NCBI GenBank assembly: GCA_965267425.1
Contig: OZ253959.1
Location: forward strand, 1,736,001-1,800,000
Length of the DNA: 64,000 nt
Direction of reading: 5' to 3'
Source of the DNA: G965267425 sp965267425
GTDB lineage: Bacteria > Bacteroidota > Bacteroidia > Flavobacteriales_E > Vicingaceae
Shown here: positions 35,353 through 45,105 of the stretch, one piece after another
How the letters are laid out: each line of letters begins with the position of its first letter
Position numbering within the stretch: the first letter of the stretch is position 1
Program-made: the position numbers and the translations under genes
The notes under the pieces: model-generated
Seen by the model: only the letters and a program-made list of their open reading frames with translations
Database searches by the model: none
What the model was told of the DNA's origin: nothing

Positions 35353-35474
35353 CTCATAAAAATGGATCATGGATTCATTCAGATTGCTCACAAAGTTTCG
35401 ATTGAAGGCGTCTAATATATTGTATTTGATTATATGAAAATAATCACAGATTTTTAAGACTGAGAATCACGGCA

Positions 35475-36986
35475 ATGTTAATAAGAGAAGTACAAAATAA
35501 ATTGGTCCATTTTCAACCTTATTGGAAATACATCATTGTCCTTATTCTGCTTTATCAACCCATTTTTGGTCATTTAGGAGTTTTACCAATGAGAGTTTGG
35601 GATGAAGCCAGATTGGCCATCAATGCCATGGAAATGATGGAAACTGGTCAGATCATGGTCACACAATATCAGGGAGAACCAGATTTATGGAATACCAAAC
35701 CTCCACTATTGATATGGCTTCAAGCAATCTCCATGAGTATATTCGGTATAAACGAAGTTGCGTTTCGGCTACCTTCTGCAATAGCAGCTCTACTCACTTG
35801 TCTATTCTTATTATATTTTTTTAGAAAACAACTAGACATTCCATGGCTGGGAGTAATATCTGTCTTGATTTTGATCAATTCTGCCGGTTATGTGAGCATT
35901 CATGGAATACGGACTGGAGATTACGATGCCATGCTCACATTATTTACCCTATTGGCCAATATGAGCTTTTACATGATGATTGAAAAAAATAGATCTATAC
36001 ATGTCTATGCATTTTTCATTTTTCTCAGTTTGGCCATTCTCACCAAAAGTGTTGCGGCACTGTTGTTTGTTCCGGGATATCTGTTATATGCATTGCTAAG
36101 AAATGGATTAAAAAAGATGTTTCTTTCCAAACATTTTTACTTGGGAGCTATCATAGCCATGATTTCAATTGTTGGATATTATTTGACCAGGGAAATAATA
36201 AATCCTGGCTACTTAGCAGCAGTTCAACACAATGAATTAGGTGGTAGATTTCTAGAATTTATCGGTACCGAAAAGGAAATTCAATTTGGCTTTTGGTTTT
36301 ACTTCGACAATTTTATTCATACTCGTTTTAGTCCATGGATGTTATTCATAATTCCAGGCATCTTGTTGAGTATCTTTCACAAAGAAGAAACCATTTCAAA
36401 GATTGGAATATTCTCAACCATAATGGCGGTATGTCATTTTTTTGTCATCTCAAATTCAAAATCCAAACTAGAATGGTATGACCTTCCCTCTTATCCCTAT
36501 TTGGCCATTATCGCGGCAATTTCAGTGCATTTCATATTCGATTTCCTTCGCCATCAAGTCTGGATGAAGAACAATTTGCGTTACAATGTGGCGCCTTTGT
36601 GTTTACTGATAATGTTGTTTAGTAAGCCATATTTAAAAACGATTGACAACACGTACAAGCCAGTAGAAGATGAATGGGGAAAAGAATATTACGAAATCAC
36701 CTATTTGTTGCGTGATTTGACTCTGGGAAAAAAGGAACTTAAAAATACCCATGTATTGTATGACGGTTATTATGCACACAATTTATTTTATGTAAAGAAA
36801 CTCAATCACGAAGGTAAAGACATTGCAATCAAGCATTTCAAAGAAATACATGAAGATGACCAACTGTTAGTCTGTCAAGCACATATGAAAAAATACATTG
36901 AAGATAAATTCGATTTTAAAATCATCAATTCCTTTGGAAATATAGATGTTGTGAAACTAATCACACTCAAATCAAATGCACAATGA
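35475..36986 (+). CDS. GT39-type membrane glycosyltransferase (PMT/ArnT-like)
   Basis: 503 residues and about 10-12 membrane helices. The first periplasmic loop holds MRVWDEARLAINAMEMMETG, with the Asp-Glu of the GT39 catalytic site, then GEPDLWNTKPPLLIWLQAIS, and a second acidic Asp in GIRTGDYDAMLTLF. Such enzymes use polyprenyl-phosphate sugars and transfer to protein or lipid acceptors outside the membrane. It overlaps the GT2 gene downstream by 4 bases; the two make a donor-synthesis and transfer pair. Confidence 0.88.
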   Translation: MLIREVQNKLVHFQPYWKYIIVLILLYQPIFGHLGVLPMRVWDEARLAINAMEMMETGQIMVTQYQGEPDLWNTKPPLLIWLQAISMSIFGINEVAFRLPSAIAALLTCLFLLYFFRKQLDIPWLGVISVLILINSAGYVSIHGIRTGDYDAMLTLFTLLANMSFYMMIEKNRSIHVYAFFIFLSLAILTKSVAALLFVPGYLLYALLRNGLKKMFLSKHFYLGAIIAMISIVGYYLTREIINPGYLAAVQHNELGGRFLEFIGTEKEIQFGFWFYFDNFIHTRFSPWMLFIIPGILLSIFHKEETISKIGIFSTIMAVCHFFVISNSKSKLEWYDLPSYPYLAIIAAISVHFIFDFLRHQVWMKNNLRYNVAPLCLLIMLFSKPYLKTIDNTYKPVEDEWGKEYYEITYLLRDLTLGKKELKNTHVLYDGYYAHNLFYVKKLNHEGKDIAIKHFKEIHEDDQLLVCQAHMKKYIEDKFDFKIINSFGNIDVVKLITLKSNAQ

Positions 36987-37909
36987 ATCTATCGGTCATC
37001 GTCCCGTTATATAACGAAGAAGCCAATATTGCTGAATTGTATCAAAGACTTACCGATTCGGTAAAACCATTAATTGAAAGTTATGAATTGATTTTCATCA
37101 ATGATGGAAGCAAGGATCAGACGGCACAAAAAATTGCTGAGTTGGCGCAAACGGATTCTTGTGTTCGATTCATTCATCTTACCCGAAATTTTGGTCATCA
37201 AATTGCTGTAACAGCTGGGTTGGATTTGTGCCAAGGAGAGGCGGCGGTAATCATAGATGGTGATCTACAAGATCCTCCTGAATTGATAAAAGAATTGTAT
37301 TCAGAATATAAAAAAGGATTTGATGTTGTTTATGCAAAGCGAAATAAGCGCAAAGGAGAATCATGGTTTAAACTGGTTACAGCTCATATCTATTATCGAT
37401 TATTGAAGCTTATGACCACCATTGACATTCCAATGGACGTAGGTGATTTCAGAATCATAGACAAAAAAGTAATTCATTATTTACGAAACATGCCAGAATC
37501 CAATAAATTCTTGAGAGGGCAAATCGCATGGCTCGGATTTTCAAATAAAATGGTTGAGTACGACAGAGATGAGAGAAAGCAAGGTGCTTCAGGGTATTCA
37601 TTTCAGAAGATGCTAAAGTTTGGACTAGATGGGATCACCAGTTTCTCAGACAAACCCATTCGACTTGTAACAAGATTGGGATTTATATTTTCAGGATTTT
37701 CTTTCATTGTAATTTTATATGCCATATTTTCTCATTTTGTATTAAACAGAACCATTACGGGCTGGACCTCTTTAATCATTAGCTCCATGTTCATTGGCGG
37801 TGTTCAATTGATTTCTGTGGGAATTATTGGAGCATATATTGGTCGTATTAATCGGAATGTACTCAATCGGCCTTTGTATATTATTGGAGACAGCAACATA
37901 GAAAATTGA
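36983..37909 (+). CDS. GT2 glycosyltransferase (polyprenyl-phosphate sugar synthase type)
   Basis: 308 residues. The GT-A domain opens with LSVIVPLYNEEANIAELYQR and has LIFINDGSKDQT, VAVIIDGDLQDPPELI (Asp-x-Asp and Gln-Asp-Pro-Pro) and DVGDFRIIDKKVI, with R-x-x-x-x-x-x-x-x-W in the later part (LRGQIAWLGF). Two C-terminal helices (about 232-258 and 265-285) anchor it. This is the DPM1/GtrB/ArnC class that loads a sugar onto undecaprenyl phosphate. Coupled to the GT39 gene by a 4-base overlap. Confidence 0.92.
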   Translation: MNLSVIVPLYNEEANIAELYQRLTDSVKPLIESYELIFINDGSKDQTAQKIAELAQTDSCVRFIHLTRNFGHQIAVTAGLDLCQGEAAVIIDGDLQDPPELIKELYSEYKKGFDVVYAKRNKRKGESWFKLVTAHIYYRLLKLMTTIDIPMDVGDFRIIDKKVIHYLRNMPESNKFLRGQIAWLGFSNKMVEYDRDERKQGASGYSFQKMLKFGLDGITSFSDKPIRLVTRLGFIFSGFSFIVILYAIFSHFVLNRTITGWTSLIISSMFIGGVQLISVGIIGAYIGRINRNVLNRPLYIIGDSNIEN

Positions 37910-37980
37910 ATGGTAGTCTGATCCTCAATGAAACCATTAAATGTTGTTTATTTGAAATCGCAATTGAATAATCCCTTGAA

Positions 37981-38622
37981 ATGTACAATCTCCCCTATCA
38001 TAAGGAACCAAACGAAGAAGAAATAAGGAACTTCATTAATAAGTATCCATTTGCCTACTTGTCAGGTTGTGATGCCAACAATCATCCTGTGGCAACTCAA
38101 GTGCCGGTTTTCCTGGAAGAAGAAAACGGCCATAAGTATCTACGGGGACATATCATGAAAAACACAGACCACCACAAGGCTTTTGTTCACAATAACCATG
38201 TTTTGGCAATGTTTACCGGAAAGCATACGTATGTTAGTGGCACATGGTATAGTAACCCAAATACACCTTCCACCTGGAATTACATGAGTGTACATGCACG
38301 GGGCAACATTCGGTTCCTTGATGAACAAGCGTTGATTGATGTATTGAGAAAAACCTCTCTTCATTTTGAAGACCAAAATGCTCAATCATCAACCGTTTTT
38401 GATAACCTGGAACCTGATTTTTTTGATCGTGTGAAAAGCGCTATTGTGGCGTTTGAGATTGAGATCACTAAAATGGACAATGTCTTTAAACTAAGCCAGG
38501 ATAGAGATAAAGAAAGTTATGTAAACATCATAGCAAAGCTCAAAGAAAAAGGTGGAGATGCACTTGAAATTGCTTTGGAAATGGAGAAACGGCAAAAGCA
38601 ACTATTTTCAAATGAAGGATAG
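37981..38622 (+). CDS. PaiB-like FMN-binding protein
   Basis: 213 residues. Characteristic stretches are NLPYHKEPNEEEIRNFINKY at the start, FAYLSGCDANNHPVATQVPV, LRGHIMKNTDHHKAF (the His-Ile-x-x-x-N-x-x-x and paired His region binding FMN), TYVSGTWYSNPNTPSTWNYM and the C-terminal KLSQDRDKESY. The family has a flavin-reductase-like split barrel; B. subtilis PaiB affects protease and sporulation gene expression, but the biochemical role in Bacteroidota is open. The next gene begins 5 bases after its stop. Confidence 0.9.
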   Translation: MYNLPYHKEPNEEEIRNFINKYPFAYLSGCDANNHPVATQVPVFLEEENGHKYLRGHIMKNTDHHKAFVHNNHVLAMFTGKHTYVSGTWYSNPNTPSTWNYMSVHARGNIRFLDEQALIDVLRKTSLHFEDQNAQSSTVFDNLEPDFFDRVKSAIVAFEIEITKMDNVFKLSQDRDKESYVNIIAKLKEKGGDALEIALEMEKRQKQLFSNEG

Positions 38623-38626
38623 AGAA

Positions 38627-40096
38627 ATGAAGCGTATTATTTTACCCCTTGTGATTTTCTTTTTCATGGCATGCTCACCATCAGTGAATAAGTCAGAAGA
38701 TTCCTCTTATTATCGAAATCAGGAAGACTCCATTCATGTTCTGCGCATTGACAGTAATATGATACCTATGTATTCTGTCGAAGGAAAAGTTCAAAGAATG
38801 TCCATAAGTGAAATGATGAAACAAGACAGCATTCCTGGTTTGAGCATGTGTTTTATTGACAATGGGCAAATCGCATGGAAAAAACATTATGGTTATGCCA
38901 ACTTTGAAGATTCCACTCCTATTTCATCCGAAACCATATTTACCGGTGCTTCATTGAGTAAACCATTGACTGCAATTGCAGCATTGCGTATGGTGGAACA
39001 AGGTATCCTTGAATTGAATGAAGATGTAAACGTTTACCTCAAAGAATGGAAAATTCCTGAGACAGAATTAACCCAAAATGAAAAAGTTACGCTTAGAAGA
39101 CTTTTGGGTCATAGCGCGGGAGTTCGCAATGATTTATGGAGCAGTTATCTTCCTAACGAAGACATTCCCACATTAAACCAAATGTTAGCTGGAGAGTCAC
39201 CCTCGGTCGATCCTCCAACTTCAGTGGTCAATGAACCCGGAAGCACAGTTGAATATTCCAATCCTGGCTATTCCATTATTCAGAAAATCCTAATGGATGT
39301 GCGAAATGAAGAATTCCATCAGCTAATGGAAAGTTTGGTATTGAAACCATGTGATATGAACAATTCATCCTTTCAGCAGCCTATTCCAAATGAATTCATG
39401 AACAGGAAAGCCACCGGTTATGCAAGAGACCTTACACCATATCCATACAGGATTTTTCCTTATCAAGCCGCAGGTGGAATCTGGACTACACCAGATGATA
39501 TGGCGAAATTTATGAAATCGTTAATGCAAGATTATCATAATGAAACCAACCAGCTCTTATCTAAATTGATGATCGATTCAATTTTTCAAAAATTTAAACC
39601 TCGATTTGTTTTCCCGTTGTGGGATTGGGGAAATGATATTGTATTCCATCATTATGGCAGCAATCAAGGATTCAATTGTTTTATGTACGGTTCATTGGAT
39701 AAAAATCAAGGCATTGTGGTGATGACCAATAGCGATAATACATTTGGTCTTTTCGATTATATCCAACGTGCAATAAACCTGGAATATGATTGGGAGTATG
39801 TAAAACCAGAGATTTGGGAGCCTGGTCCAATTGACATTAGCTGGATTGATCCATTTAAAGGAATCTATGAATGGAGAGATGAGCACATAATCATCTATGA
39901 GCAAGATCAAGAGTTGAAAGCTGACATAAACAAGGAAAGTTATCGATTAATTCAAATTGAAGATCGCTCCTTTGTCCTGTCTGAAATTCCTTTGAAAATA
40001 TCCTTCCCAGTAAGTGCGGACGATCCAATTATTATTTGGGAATCAGATGGATATCCATATCGTTCAAGTAAATCGGAAGTTGAAATTCGCAAGTAA
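38627..40096 (+). CDS. Beta-lactamase-like serine hydrolase, lipoprotein
   Basis: About 489 residues from the ATG at 38627, chosen because a lipoprotein signal starts there (KRIILPLVIFFFMACSP, lipobox Phe-Met-Ala-Cys); the frame extends upstream into the PaiB-like gene. The class C penicillin-binding motifs are present: GASLSKPLTAIAAL (Ser-Leu-Ser-Lys), VEYSNPGYSI (Tyr-Ser-Asn) and HHYGSNQGFN (His-Tyr-Gly). It would act in the periplasm on a peptide or ester; members range from D-aminopeptidases to esterases, so resistance to beta-lactams should not be assumed. A ~90-residue beta-rich tail follows. Confidence 0.88.
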   Translation: MKRIILPLVIFFFMACSPSVNKSEDSSYYRNQEDSIHVLRIDSNMIPMYSVEGKVQRMSISEMMKQDSIPGLSMCFIDNGQIAWKKHYGYANFEDSTPISSETIFTGASLSKPLTAIAALRMVEQGILELNEDVNVYLKEWKIPETELTQNEKVTLRRLLGHSAGVRNDLWSSYLPNEDIPTLNQMLAGESPSVDPPTSVVNEPGSTVEYSNPGYSIIQKILMDVRNEEFHQLMESLVLKPCDMNNSSFQQPIPNEFMNRKATGYARDLTPYPYRIFPYQAAGGIWTTPDDMAKFMKSLMQDYHNETNQLLSKLMIDSIFQKFKPRFVFPLWDWGNDIVFHHYGSNQGFNCFMYGSLDKNQGIVVMTNSDNTFGLFDYIQRAINLEYDWEYVKPEIWEPGPIDISWIDPFKGIYEWRDEHIIIYEQDQELKADINKESYRLIQIEDRSFVLSEIPLKISFPVSADDPIIIWESDGYPYRSSKSEVEIRK

Positions 40097-40130
40097 GTGC
40101 CATGAAAATAGCCGTTCAGACTGGATAATT

Positions 40131-42569
40131 TTATTTAGAAAGTTTGCCCTCTTTCACAAATTTATCAAACCACTCCAGCTGTTCCCATAACACATGTTCA
40201 ATGCTCTCTTTTGCTCTATAGCCGTGATCTTCATATGGAAGTAATACCAAACGTGCAGTTCCACCAGAGCCTCTGACTGCTTCATAAAATACTTCACTTT
40301 GAAAGGTCAATGTTCCAGGGTTTGAATCATCATTGCCATGTATGATCAACACAGGTTCATTTACTTTGTCCGCATAAAAAGTCGGTGACAATTTGATGTA
40401 TGCTTCTCTGGCTTCAAACAGCGATCGTCTTTCGCTTTGAAAGCCAAACGGCTGATTGGTTTTGTTGTACGAACCACTTCTGGCAATGCCCGCGGCAAAG
40501 AGATCTGTGTGAGCCAAAAGATTCGCCACCATTAATCCACCATGACTATGACCAATCACACCTACTCTATCCTTATCGGTAATACCCATTTCAACTGCTT
40601 TTTTCACCGCAGCTTCCGCATCCATATTCAATTGCTCCACAAATGAATCATATGTGGTTTCCGGATCACCTATCATAGGCATGGCCGTTCTGTCTAATAC
40701 AGCGTAACCTTTAAGTAAGAAGTACAAATGAGAGGGTCCGTAAATGCGCATAAATCTTTTTGAAGAACCTCTGACTTGTCCAGCGGTTGACGCACCACTG
40801 TATTCCAATGGATAAGCATAAAGCACCGTGGGTAATTTGGTTCCTTCCTTGTATCCAGGTGGTAAGTGAAGCTGGAAACTCAATTGAACACCATCCTCTC
40901 GTTCATACTTCACCAGTCTCTTTTCAATCTGACGAATGGAAGGTGTTGGATCTTTAAATTGAGTAATAGGTGTTTTGGTAACTGCATAAACCGCTTCTCC
41001 TTTTTCGGCTTTAATTTTTTCACCAAAGGTTGCCATGTAATAATTTGGCACTTCAGTGGCAGATTCTGACCTCAGAATAAATGAATCATCCCCAACCATT
41101 TCCACCATGTATTCATACCTGTTTGAATCACATCTGAATAATCGTTCTGTCTTGTCACTATTGATGTATATTAAATCAAGAAATGGTCGGTCACCTTTTT
41201 CCGTCCCTCCACTACCCTTAAAATAGATAGCATTGTCTTTTTGACGCATCACCCAAAATCCATTTTCCATTTTCCGAAATTCAGGGTATCCAGGGCTGTT
41301 ATATCGATCACCTTCATCAATGTCAAACCATTTGTTGGACGTGTTTTTATCCACATCCAAAAGCCAGTAATATCGCCAACGTTTTATACGTTCTCTTTCA
41401 GTAAGCATCAGCAAACCACCTTCTCCCCAACTCTTTCCTCTTAATCGATGTTGGGCCTTAAATACCTCTTTGGGTTCTCCATTAAATGGCGCACTCAAAC
41501 TCATCAATTTATCTCTATGTTCAGCCTCTGCAGCCGGATCACCACCGTCTAAAGCTTCAAACCAAAACAATGAACTTGGCGCTGTAGGTCGCCAACCAAT
41601 GCTTCTGACGCCAAGTGGAACACCATGCACGGGTACCTGATCAGATAAAGGAATGCTGGCTATGGTGGAAACTTTCTTTCCATTCATATCCCAAACCTCA
41701 ACGTCATGAGCATAACGCCACCAGGCAACCTCATGTGACCAAGGAGCTTTCAATCGGCGAATTAATATGTACTTCCCGTCTGGTGAAAATGAACATGTTC
41801 TGTAAACACCAGCCCCACCGATAACTTTCAAATCATCTTTAGTTGGATCATATATGGCAATTTCAGAGGTCATATAATATTCAAAGAGTTGCTCATCATA
41901 AGCTGTTTCCAATAGGTTTCTTGCTTCATACGTAGAACGGGCATTGGCTCCTTCACCTTCCATGATCATTGGACCTATGGGAATTTCAGGCTCTTTTGGT
42001 GCCGCTCCTCTATCAGGTATGTTTTTGATGATTAATTTCTTTTGATCTGGTGTCCAATCCACCGCATAACCCAATAGTCCATTGAGTTTAACATTGTCCA
42101 CTTTTCTTACTTCACCAGATACGTCACCCACCCACAGTCCAATATGATCATGATGATTGACCATTAATGCAAATCGTTCACCATTGGATGTCCAGGAAAC
42201 ATCTTCCAATTCTATCTTTTCCGGAAAATTCAGTGAAATTTCTTTGCCACTTTTAATCTCAACGATTCTGGGAGAAGTCCCTCCATGGTTTCCATGGAAA
42301 TAGTTGTTCTTGGGATTCACTCGATATCCTGCCAATTTATGCATAGGACCTGCCAACTCAGCCAACTCCGGATAATAAATGGGATCGGCCATGACCAGGT
42401 GTTTACCTGTTGGACTTGTCCATACCCACGGTAATTGAGGAGCATATAATACGTCCAAAATATCCTGAGAAGGTGATTTCCATTGATTTTGATCTTCTTC
42501 GTTTTGTGAATAAGCGATTAACGTGATTGAAATGGTCAAGGTGATTAACAGAAACTGCTTGATTTTCAT
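40131..42569 (-). CDS. S9-family (prolyl-oligopeptidase-like) secreted peptidase
   Basis: About 812 residues from the ATG at 42569, where a signal peptide begins (KIKQFLLITLTISITLIAYS). A beta-propeller with WD-like repeats spans about 30-530 (e.g. VSWTSNGERFALMVNHHDHI, GYAVDWTPDQKKLIIKN, RTCSFSPDGKYILIRRL). The C-terminal alpha/beta-hydrolase has DRVGVIGHSHGGLMVANLLA (nucleophile Ser), LIIHGNDDSNPG (Asp) and LLPYEDHGYRAKE (His). The family cleaves after Pro, Ala or Glu; the subgroup with GHSHGG resembles the glutamyl-endopeptidase-like members. Likely scavenges extracellular peptides. Confidence 0.92.
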   Translation of the reverse strand: MKIKQFLLITLTISITLIAYSQNEEDQNQWKSPSQDILDVLYAPQLPWVWTSPTGKHLVMADPIYYPELAELAGPMHKLAGYRVNPKNNYFHGNHGGTSPRIVEIKSGKEISLNFPEKIELEDVSWTSNGERFALMVNHHDHIGLWVGDVSGEVRKVDNVKLNGLLGYAVDWTPDQKKLIIKNIPDRGAAPKEPEIPIGPMIMEGEGANARSTYEARNLLETAYDEQLFEYYMTSEIAIYDPTKDDLKVIGGAGVYRTCSFSPDGKYILIRRLKAPWSHEVAWWRYAHDVEVWDMNGKKVSTIASIPLSDQVPVHGVPLGVRSIGWRPTAPSSLFWFEALDGGDPAAEAEHRDKLMSLSAPFNGEPKEVFKAQHRLRGKSWGEGGLLMLTERERIKRWRYYWLLDVDKNTSNKWFDIDEGDRYNSPGYPEFRKMENGFWVMRQKDNAIYFKGSGGTEKGDRPFLDLIYINSDKTERLFRCDSNRYEYMVEMVGDDSFILRSESATEVPNYYMATFGEKIKAEKGEAVYAVTKTPITQFKDPTPSIRQIEKRLVKYEREDGVQLSFQLHLPPGYKEGTKLPTVLYAYPLEYSGASTAGQVRGSSKRFMRIYGPSHLYFLLKGYAVLDRTAMPMIGDPETTYDSFVEQLNMDAEAAVKKAVEMGITDKDRVGVIGHSHGGLMVANLLAHTDLFAAGIARSGSYNKTNQPFGFQSERRSLFEAREAYIKLSPTFYADKVNEPVLIIHGNDDSNPGTLTFQSEVFYEAVRGSGGTARLVLLPYEDHGYRAKESIEHVLWEQLEWFDKFVKEGKLSK

Positions 42570-42782
42570 AGTGGTTATTTTAAGTGCCATAAATATGGCA
42601 AATTATCTTCTTTGAAAATAGCACATTCATATGAATGGATTGTAAAGTTGATGAAGGCCAAAAAATTTGGGTTAAATGAATATTTGGGATTAGCTATCGC
42701 AGATCCCCAAGGTTGGAGGCTACAGAATTTTAAAAGCCAAACGGCTTCGTGGTTTTGATTTTTTCAGCTTTCCTCAAAAAAG

Positions 42783-42808
42783 AAAAACCCGGTCACGGCC
42801 GGGTTTTT
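42783..42808 (-). terminator. Terminator of tRNA-Ser
   Basis: AAAAACCCGG and CCGGGTTTTT form a 10-bp stem with loop TCACGG, just downstream of the tRNA on the minus strand and followed by a T-rich tract. Confidence 0.85.
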
Positions 42809-42815
42809 GTCATTC

Positions 42816-42905
42816 TGGCGGAGAGAGGGGGATTCGAACCCCCGATACCCTTACGAGTATAACACCTTAGCAGGGTGCCGCTTTCAGCCACTCAGCCACC
42901 TCTCC
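42816..42905 (-). tRNA. tRNA-Ser (anticodon GCT)
   Basis: On the minus strand: acceptor GGAGAGG/TCTCTCC, D arm with TGGCTGAGTGG, anticodon stem CACC-CTGCTAA-GGTG with anticodon GCT, a long variable arm (TTATACTCGTAAGGGTAT), T arm GGGGGTTCGAATCCCCC, discriminator G and an encoded CCA. The long variable arm is diagnostic of class II (Ser) tRNA. Confidence 0.96.
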
Positions 42906-43053
42906 ATTTAAGAGGTGCCAAAAGTAGTAATTTCAAAATGAATTCTGCAATTTTCGCTTTCCAATTTTCACAGTACAATGCCTTTATTCAAATCATCTAT
43001 TCCCGAAACAATGATTAACTTCGCAAGCAAATCATAACCACAGAATAATCAGA

Positions 43054-44232
43054 ATGAAAGAAGTTGTAATTGTATCTGCAGTCCGTACTCCAATGGGAAG
43101 TTTTGGAGGGAAATTGTCCGCCATTTCTGCAACAAAATTAGGATCAGTTGCCATCAAAGGAGCAATTGAAAAGGCAGGAATTGACAAAAACCTTGTCCAG
43201 GAAGTATTCATGGGAAATGTATTGCAGGCAAATTTAGGTCAGGCACCAGCAAGGCAAGCAGCACTTGGAGCAGGTTTAGGAGAATACGTGCCATGCACAA
43301 CAGTAAATAAGGTTTGTTCTTCAGGGATGAAAGCCATCATGTTTGGCGCACAGAGCATTATCGCAGGAGACAATGAAGTTGTGGTTGCAGGAGGAATGGA
43401 AAATATGTCGTCTGTTCCATATTACAACCCGAAAGTCCGGTCAGGAAATAAATTGGGTGATTTTTCAATGATTGACGGTTTGGTAAAAGATGGATTAACC
43501 GATGTCTATACAGATGGGCATATGGGGGTTTGCGCAGAATTGTGTGCTTCCGAAAAAGGGTTTAGCCGGGAAGAACAAGATGCATTTGCTATCGAATCAT
43601 ATGACCGTTCTGCTAAAGCATGGGAAGAAGGAAGATTTAATAATGAGATTGTTCCAGTGGAAATTCCACAAAGAAAAGGTGATCCCGTTATTATGAATGA
43701 GGATGAAGAATATAAAAACATAATTCGCGAAAAAGTACCAAACTTGAGACCCGTTTTCAAAAAAGAAGGAACTGTCACGGCCGCTAACGCATCTACGTTA
43801 AATGACGGAGCGGCAGCATTGGTGTTAATGAGTGCAGAGAAGGCTGCTGAATTGGGCCTTACTCCTATTGCGAAAATCAGAAGTTATGCTGATGCAGCAC
43901 AATCCTCTGAATGGTTCACCACGGCACCTTCATTGGCTTTACCTAAAGCTTTGGATAAAGCAGGGCTATCAACCAATGAAATAGACTATTTTGAATTAAA
44001 TGAAGCGTTTAGCGTAGTAGGATTGGCGAACATTAAAGAAATGGGCATCAGTGCTGACAAAACCAATGTCAATGGTGGAGCCGTGTCCCTTGGACATCCC
44101 CTGGGATGCTCAGGAGCACGTATCATAGTAACGTTGATTCATGTGTTGAAGCAAAACAATGCCAAACTCGGAGCTGCCGGTATTTGTAATGGTGGTGGTG
44201 GCGCATCAGCAATGGTGATTGAATCGGCTTGA
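43054..44232 (+). CDS. Acetyl-CoA C-acetyltransferase (thiolase)
   Basis: 392 residues, standard thiolase length. The nucleophilic Cys is in TTVNKVCSSGMKAIMFGAQ (about residue 88). VNGGAVSLGHPLGCSGARI gives the catalytic His, and GICNGGGGASAMVI the second Cys near the C-terminus. It condenses two acetyl-CoA to acetoacetyl-CoA or splits 3-ketoacyl-CoA. The short-chain AtoB/ThlA type is favoured by length and motifs. It is monocistronic, so the pathway (mevalonate, ketone or amino-acid catabolism) cannot be told here. Confidence 0.95.
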   Translation: MKEVVIVSAVRTPMGSFGGKLSAISATKLGSVAIKGAIEKAGIDKNLVQEVFMGNVLQANLGQAPARQAALGAGLGEYVPCTTVNKVCSSGMKAIMFGAQSIIAGDNEVVVAGGMENMSSVPYYNPKVRSGNKLGDFSMIDGLVKDGLTDVYTDGHMGVCAELCASEKGFSREEQDAFAIESYDRSAKAWEEGRFNNEIVPVEIPQRKGDPVIMNEDEEYKNIIREKVPNLRPVFKKEGTVTAANASTLNDGAAALVLMSAEKAAELGLTPIAKIRSYADAAQSSEWFTTAPSLALPKALDKAGLSTNEIDYFELNEAFSVVGLANIKEMGISADKTNVNGGAVSLGHPLGCSGARIIVTLIHVLKQNNAKLGAAGICNGGGGASAMVIESA

Positions 44233-44316
44233 GATAAACAGCCATTCGTTAATAAAATCTCTTAAAAGCTTCACGGTTGAGTGGTTCTAAAAACTTAATT
44301 TGTGAAGCTTTTTGTT

Positions 44317-45105
44317 ATGAAACACGCAGTTTGCCAACTTAGCATTGTTCCCGTTCGAAATGAACCTTCGGACAAAAGTGAAATGGTAAACCAATTGCTA
44401 TTCGGCGATCCGGTTAAAATCCTGGAAAAACGATCCAAGTGGTCTCGAATTCGCATGTCTTACGATCGCTATGAAGGCTGGGTAGACAATAAGCAGTTGC
44501 ACTTTATTGACAAAGACGTTTACGAAGAACTCGTGCTCAATGAAGGAAAAGTACTGACGGATGAAATGGTTCAATTACTGGAGCCAGAAGGAAATGGAGC
44601 TTTTCCGGTATTGTTTGGATCTTCCCTATATCATTTTTCAGAAGGACAAACTTCCCTCAATGGTCAATCCTATAAAATTAATGGAGCCATTCGAATGTAT
44701 GACCAAAAGACAAACCGAGAACAATTGGTGGAAGATGCTTTGTCATTCATGGGTGCTCCATACCTTTGGGGAGGCAGAACACCATTTGGTATCGATTGCT
44801 CAGGTTACACACAAATGGTCTACAAATTGAATGGTATTAAATTACCTCGAGATGCATATCAACAAGCGGAAAAAGGCCAACCGTTAAGTTTTATTGAAGA
44901 AGCAAAACCCGGAGATCTGGCATTCTTCGATAATGAAGAAGGAAAAATTATTCATGTGGGTATTATTCTTTCGGACAATCGTATTATTCATGCTTCTGGC
45001 GTTGTGCGAATGGATAAAATTGATCATCAAGGGATATTCGTAGGAGTTGGTGAAGGATATTCTCATAAATTGAGAATTATTCGAAATTTAATTGATGAAA
45101 ATTGA
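44317..45105 (+). CDS. NlpC/P60 peptidase with SH3 domain
   Basis: About 262 residues from the ATG at 44317; a GTG at 44302 in frame is the alternative. An N-terminal SH3-like domain (about 5-65: VPVRNEPSDKSEMVNQLLFG ... SYDRYEGWVDNKQLH) precedes the C40 domain: MGAPYLWGGRTPFGIDCSGY with the catalytic Cys, ARPGDLAFF-like block (KPGDLAFFDN), and IHVGIILSDNRIIHASG with the catalytic His and third polar residue. It hydrolyses gamma-D-Glu-diaminopimelate bonds in peptidoglycan. No signal peptide is obvious, as in many relatives. It overlaps the next gene. Confidence 0.92.
   Translation: MKHAVCQLSIVPVRNEPSDKSEMVNQLLFGDPVKILEKRSKWSRIRMSYDRYEGWVDNKQLHFIDKDVYEELVLNEGKVLTDEMVQLLEPEGNGAFPVLFGSSLYHFSEGQTSLNGQSYKINGAIRMYDQKTNREQLVEDALSFMGAPYLWGGRTPFGIDCSGYTQMVYKLNGIKLPRDAYQQAEKGQPLSFIEEAKPGDLAFFDNEEGKIIHVGIILSDNRIIHASGVVRMDKIDHQGIFVGVGEGYSHKLRIIRNLIDEN

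Noticed and set aside
38627..40096. Considered as an antibiotic-resistance beta-lactamase
   Set aside because: Class C-like motifs are shared with many esterases and peptidases; there is no mobile context.
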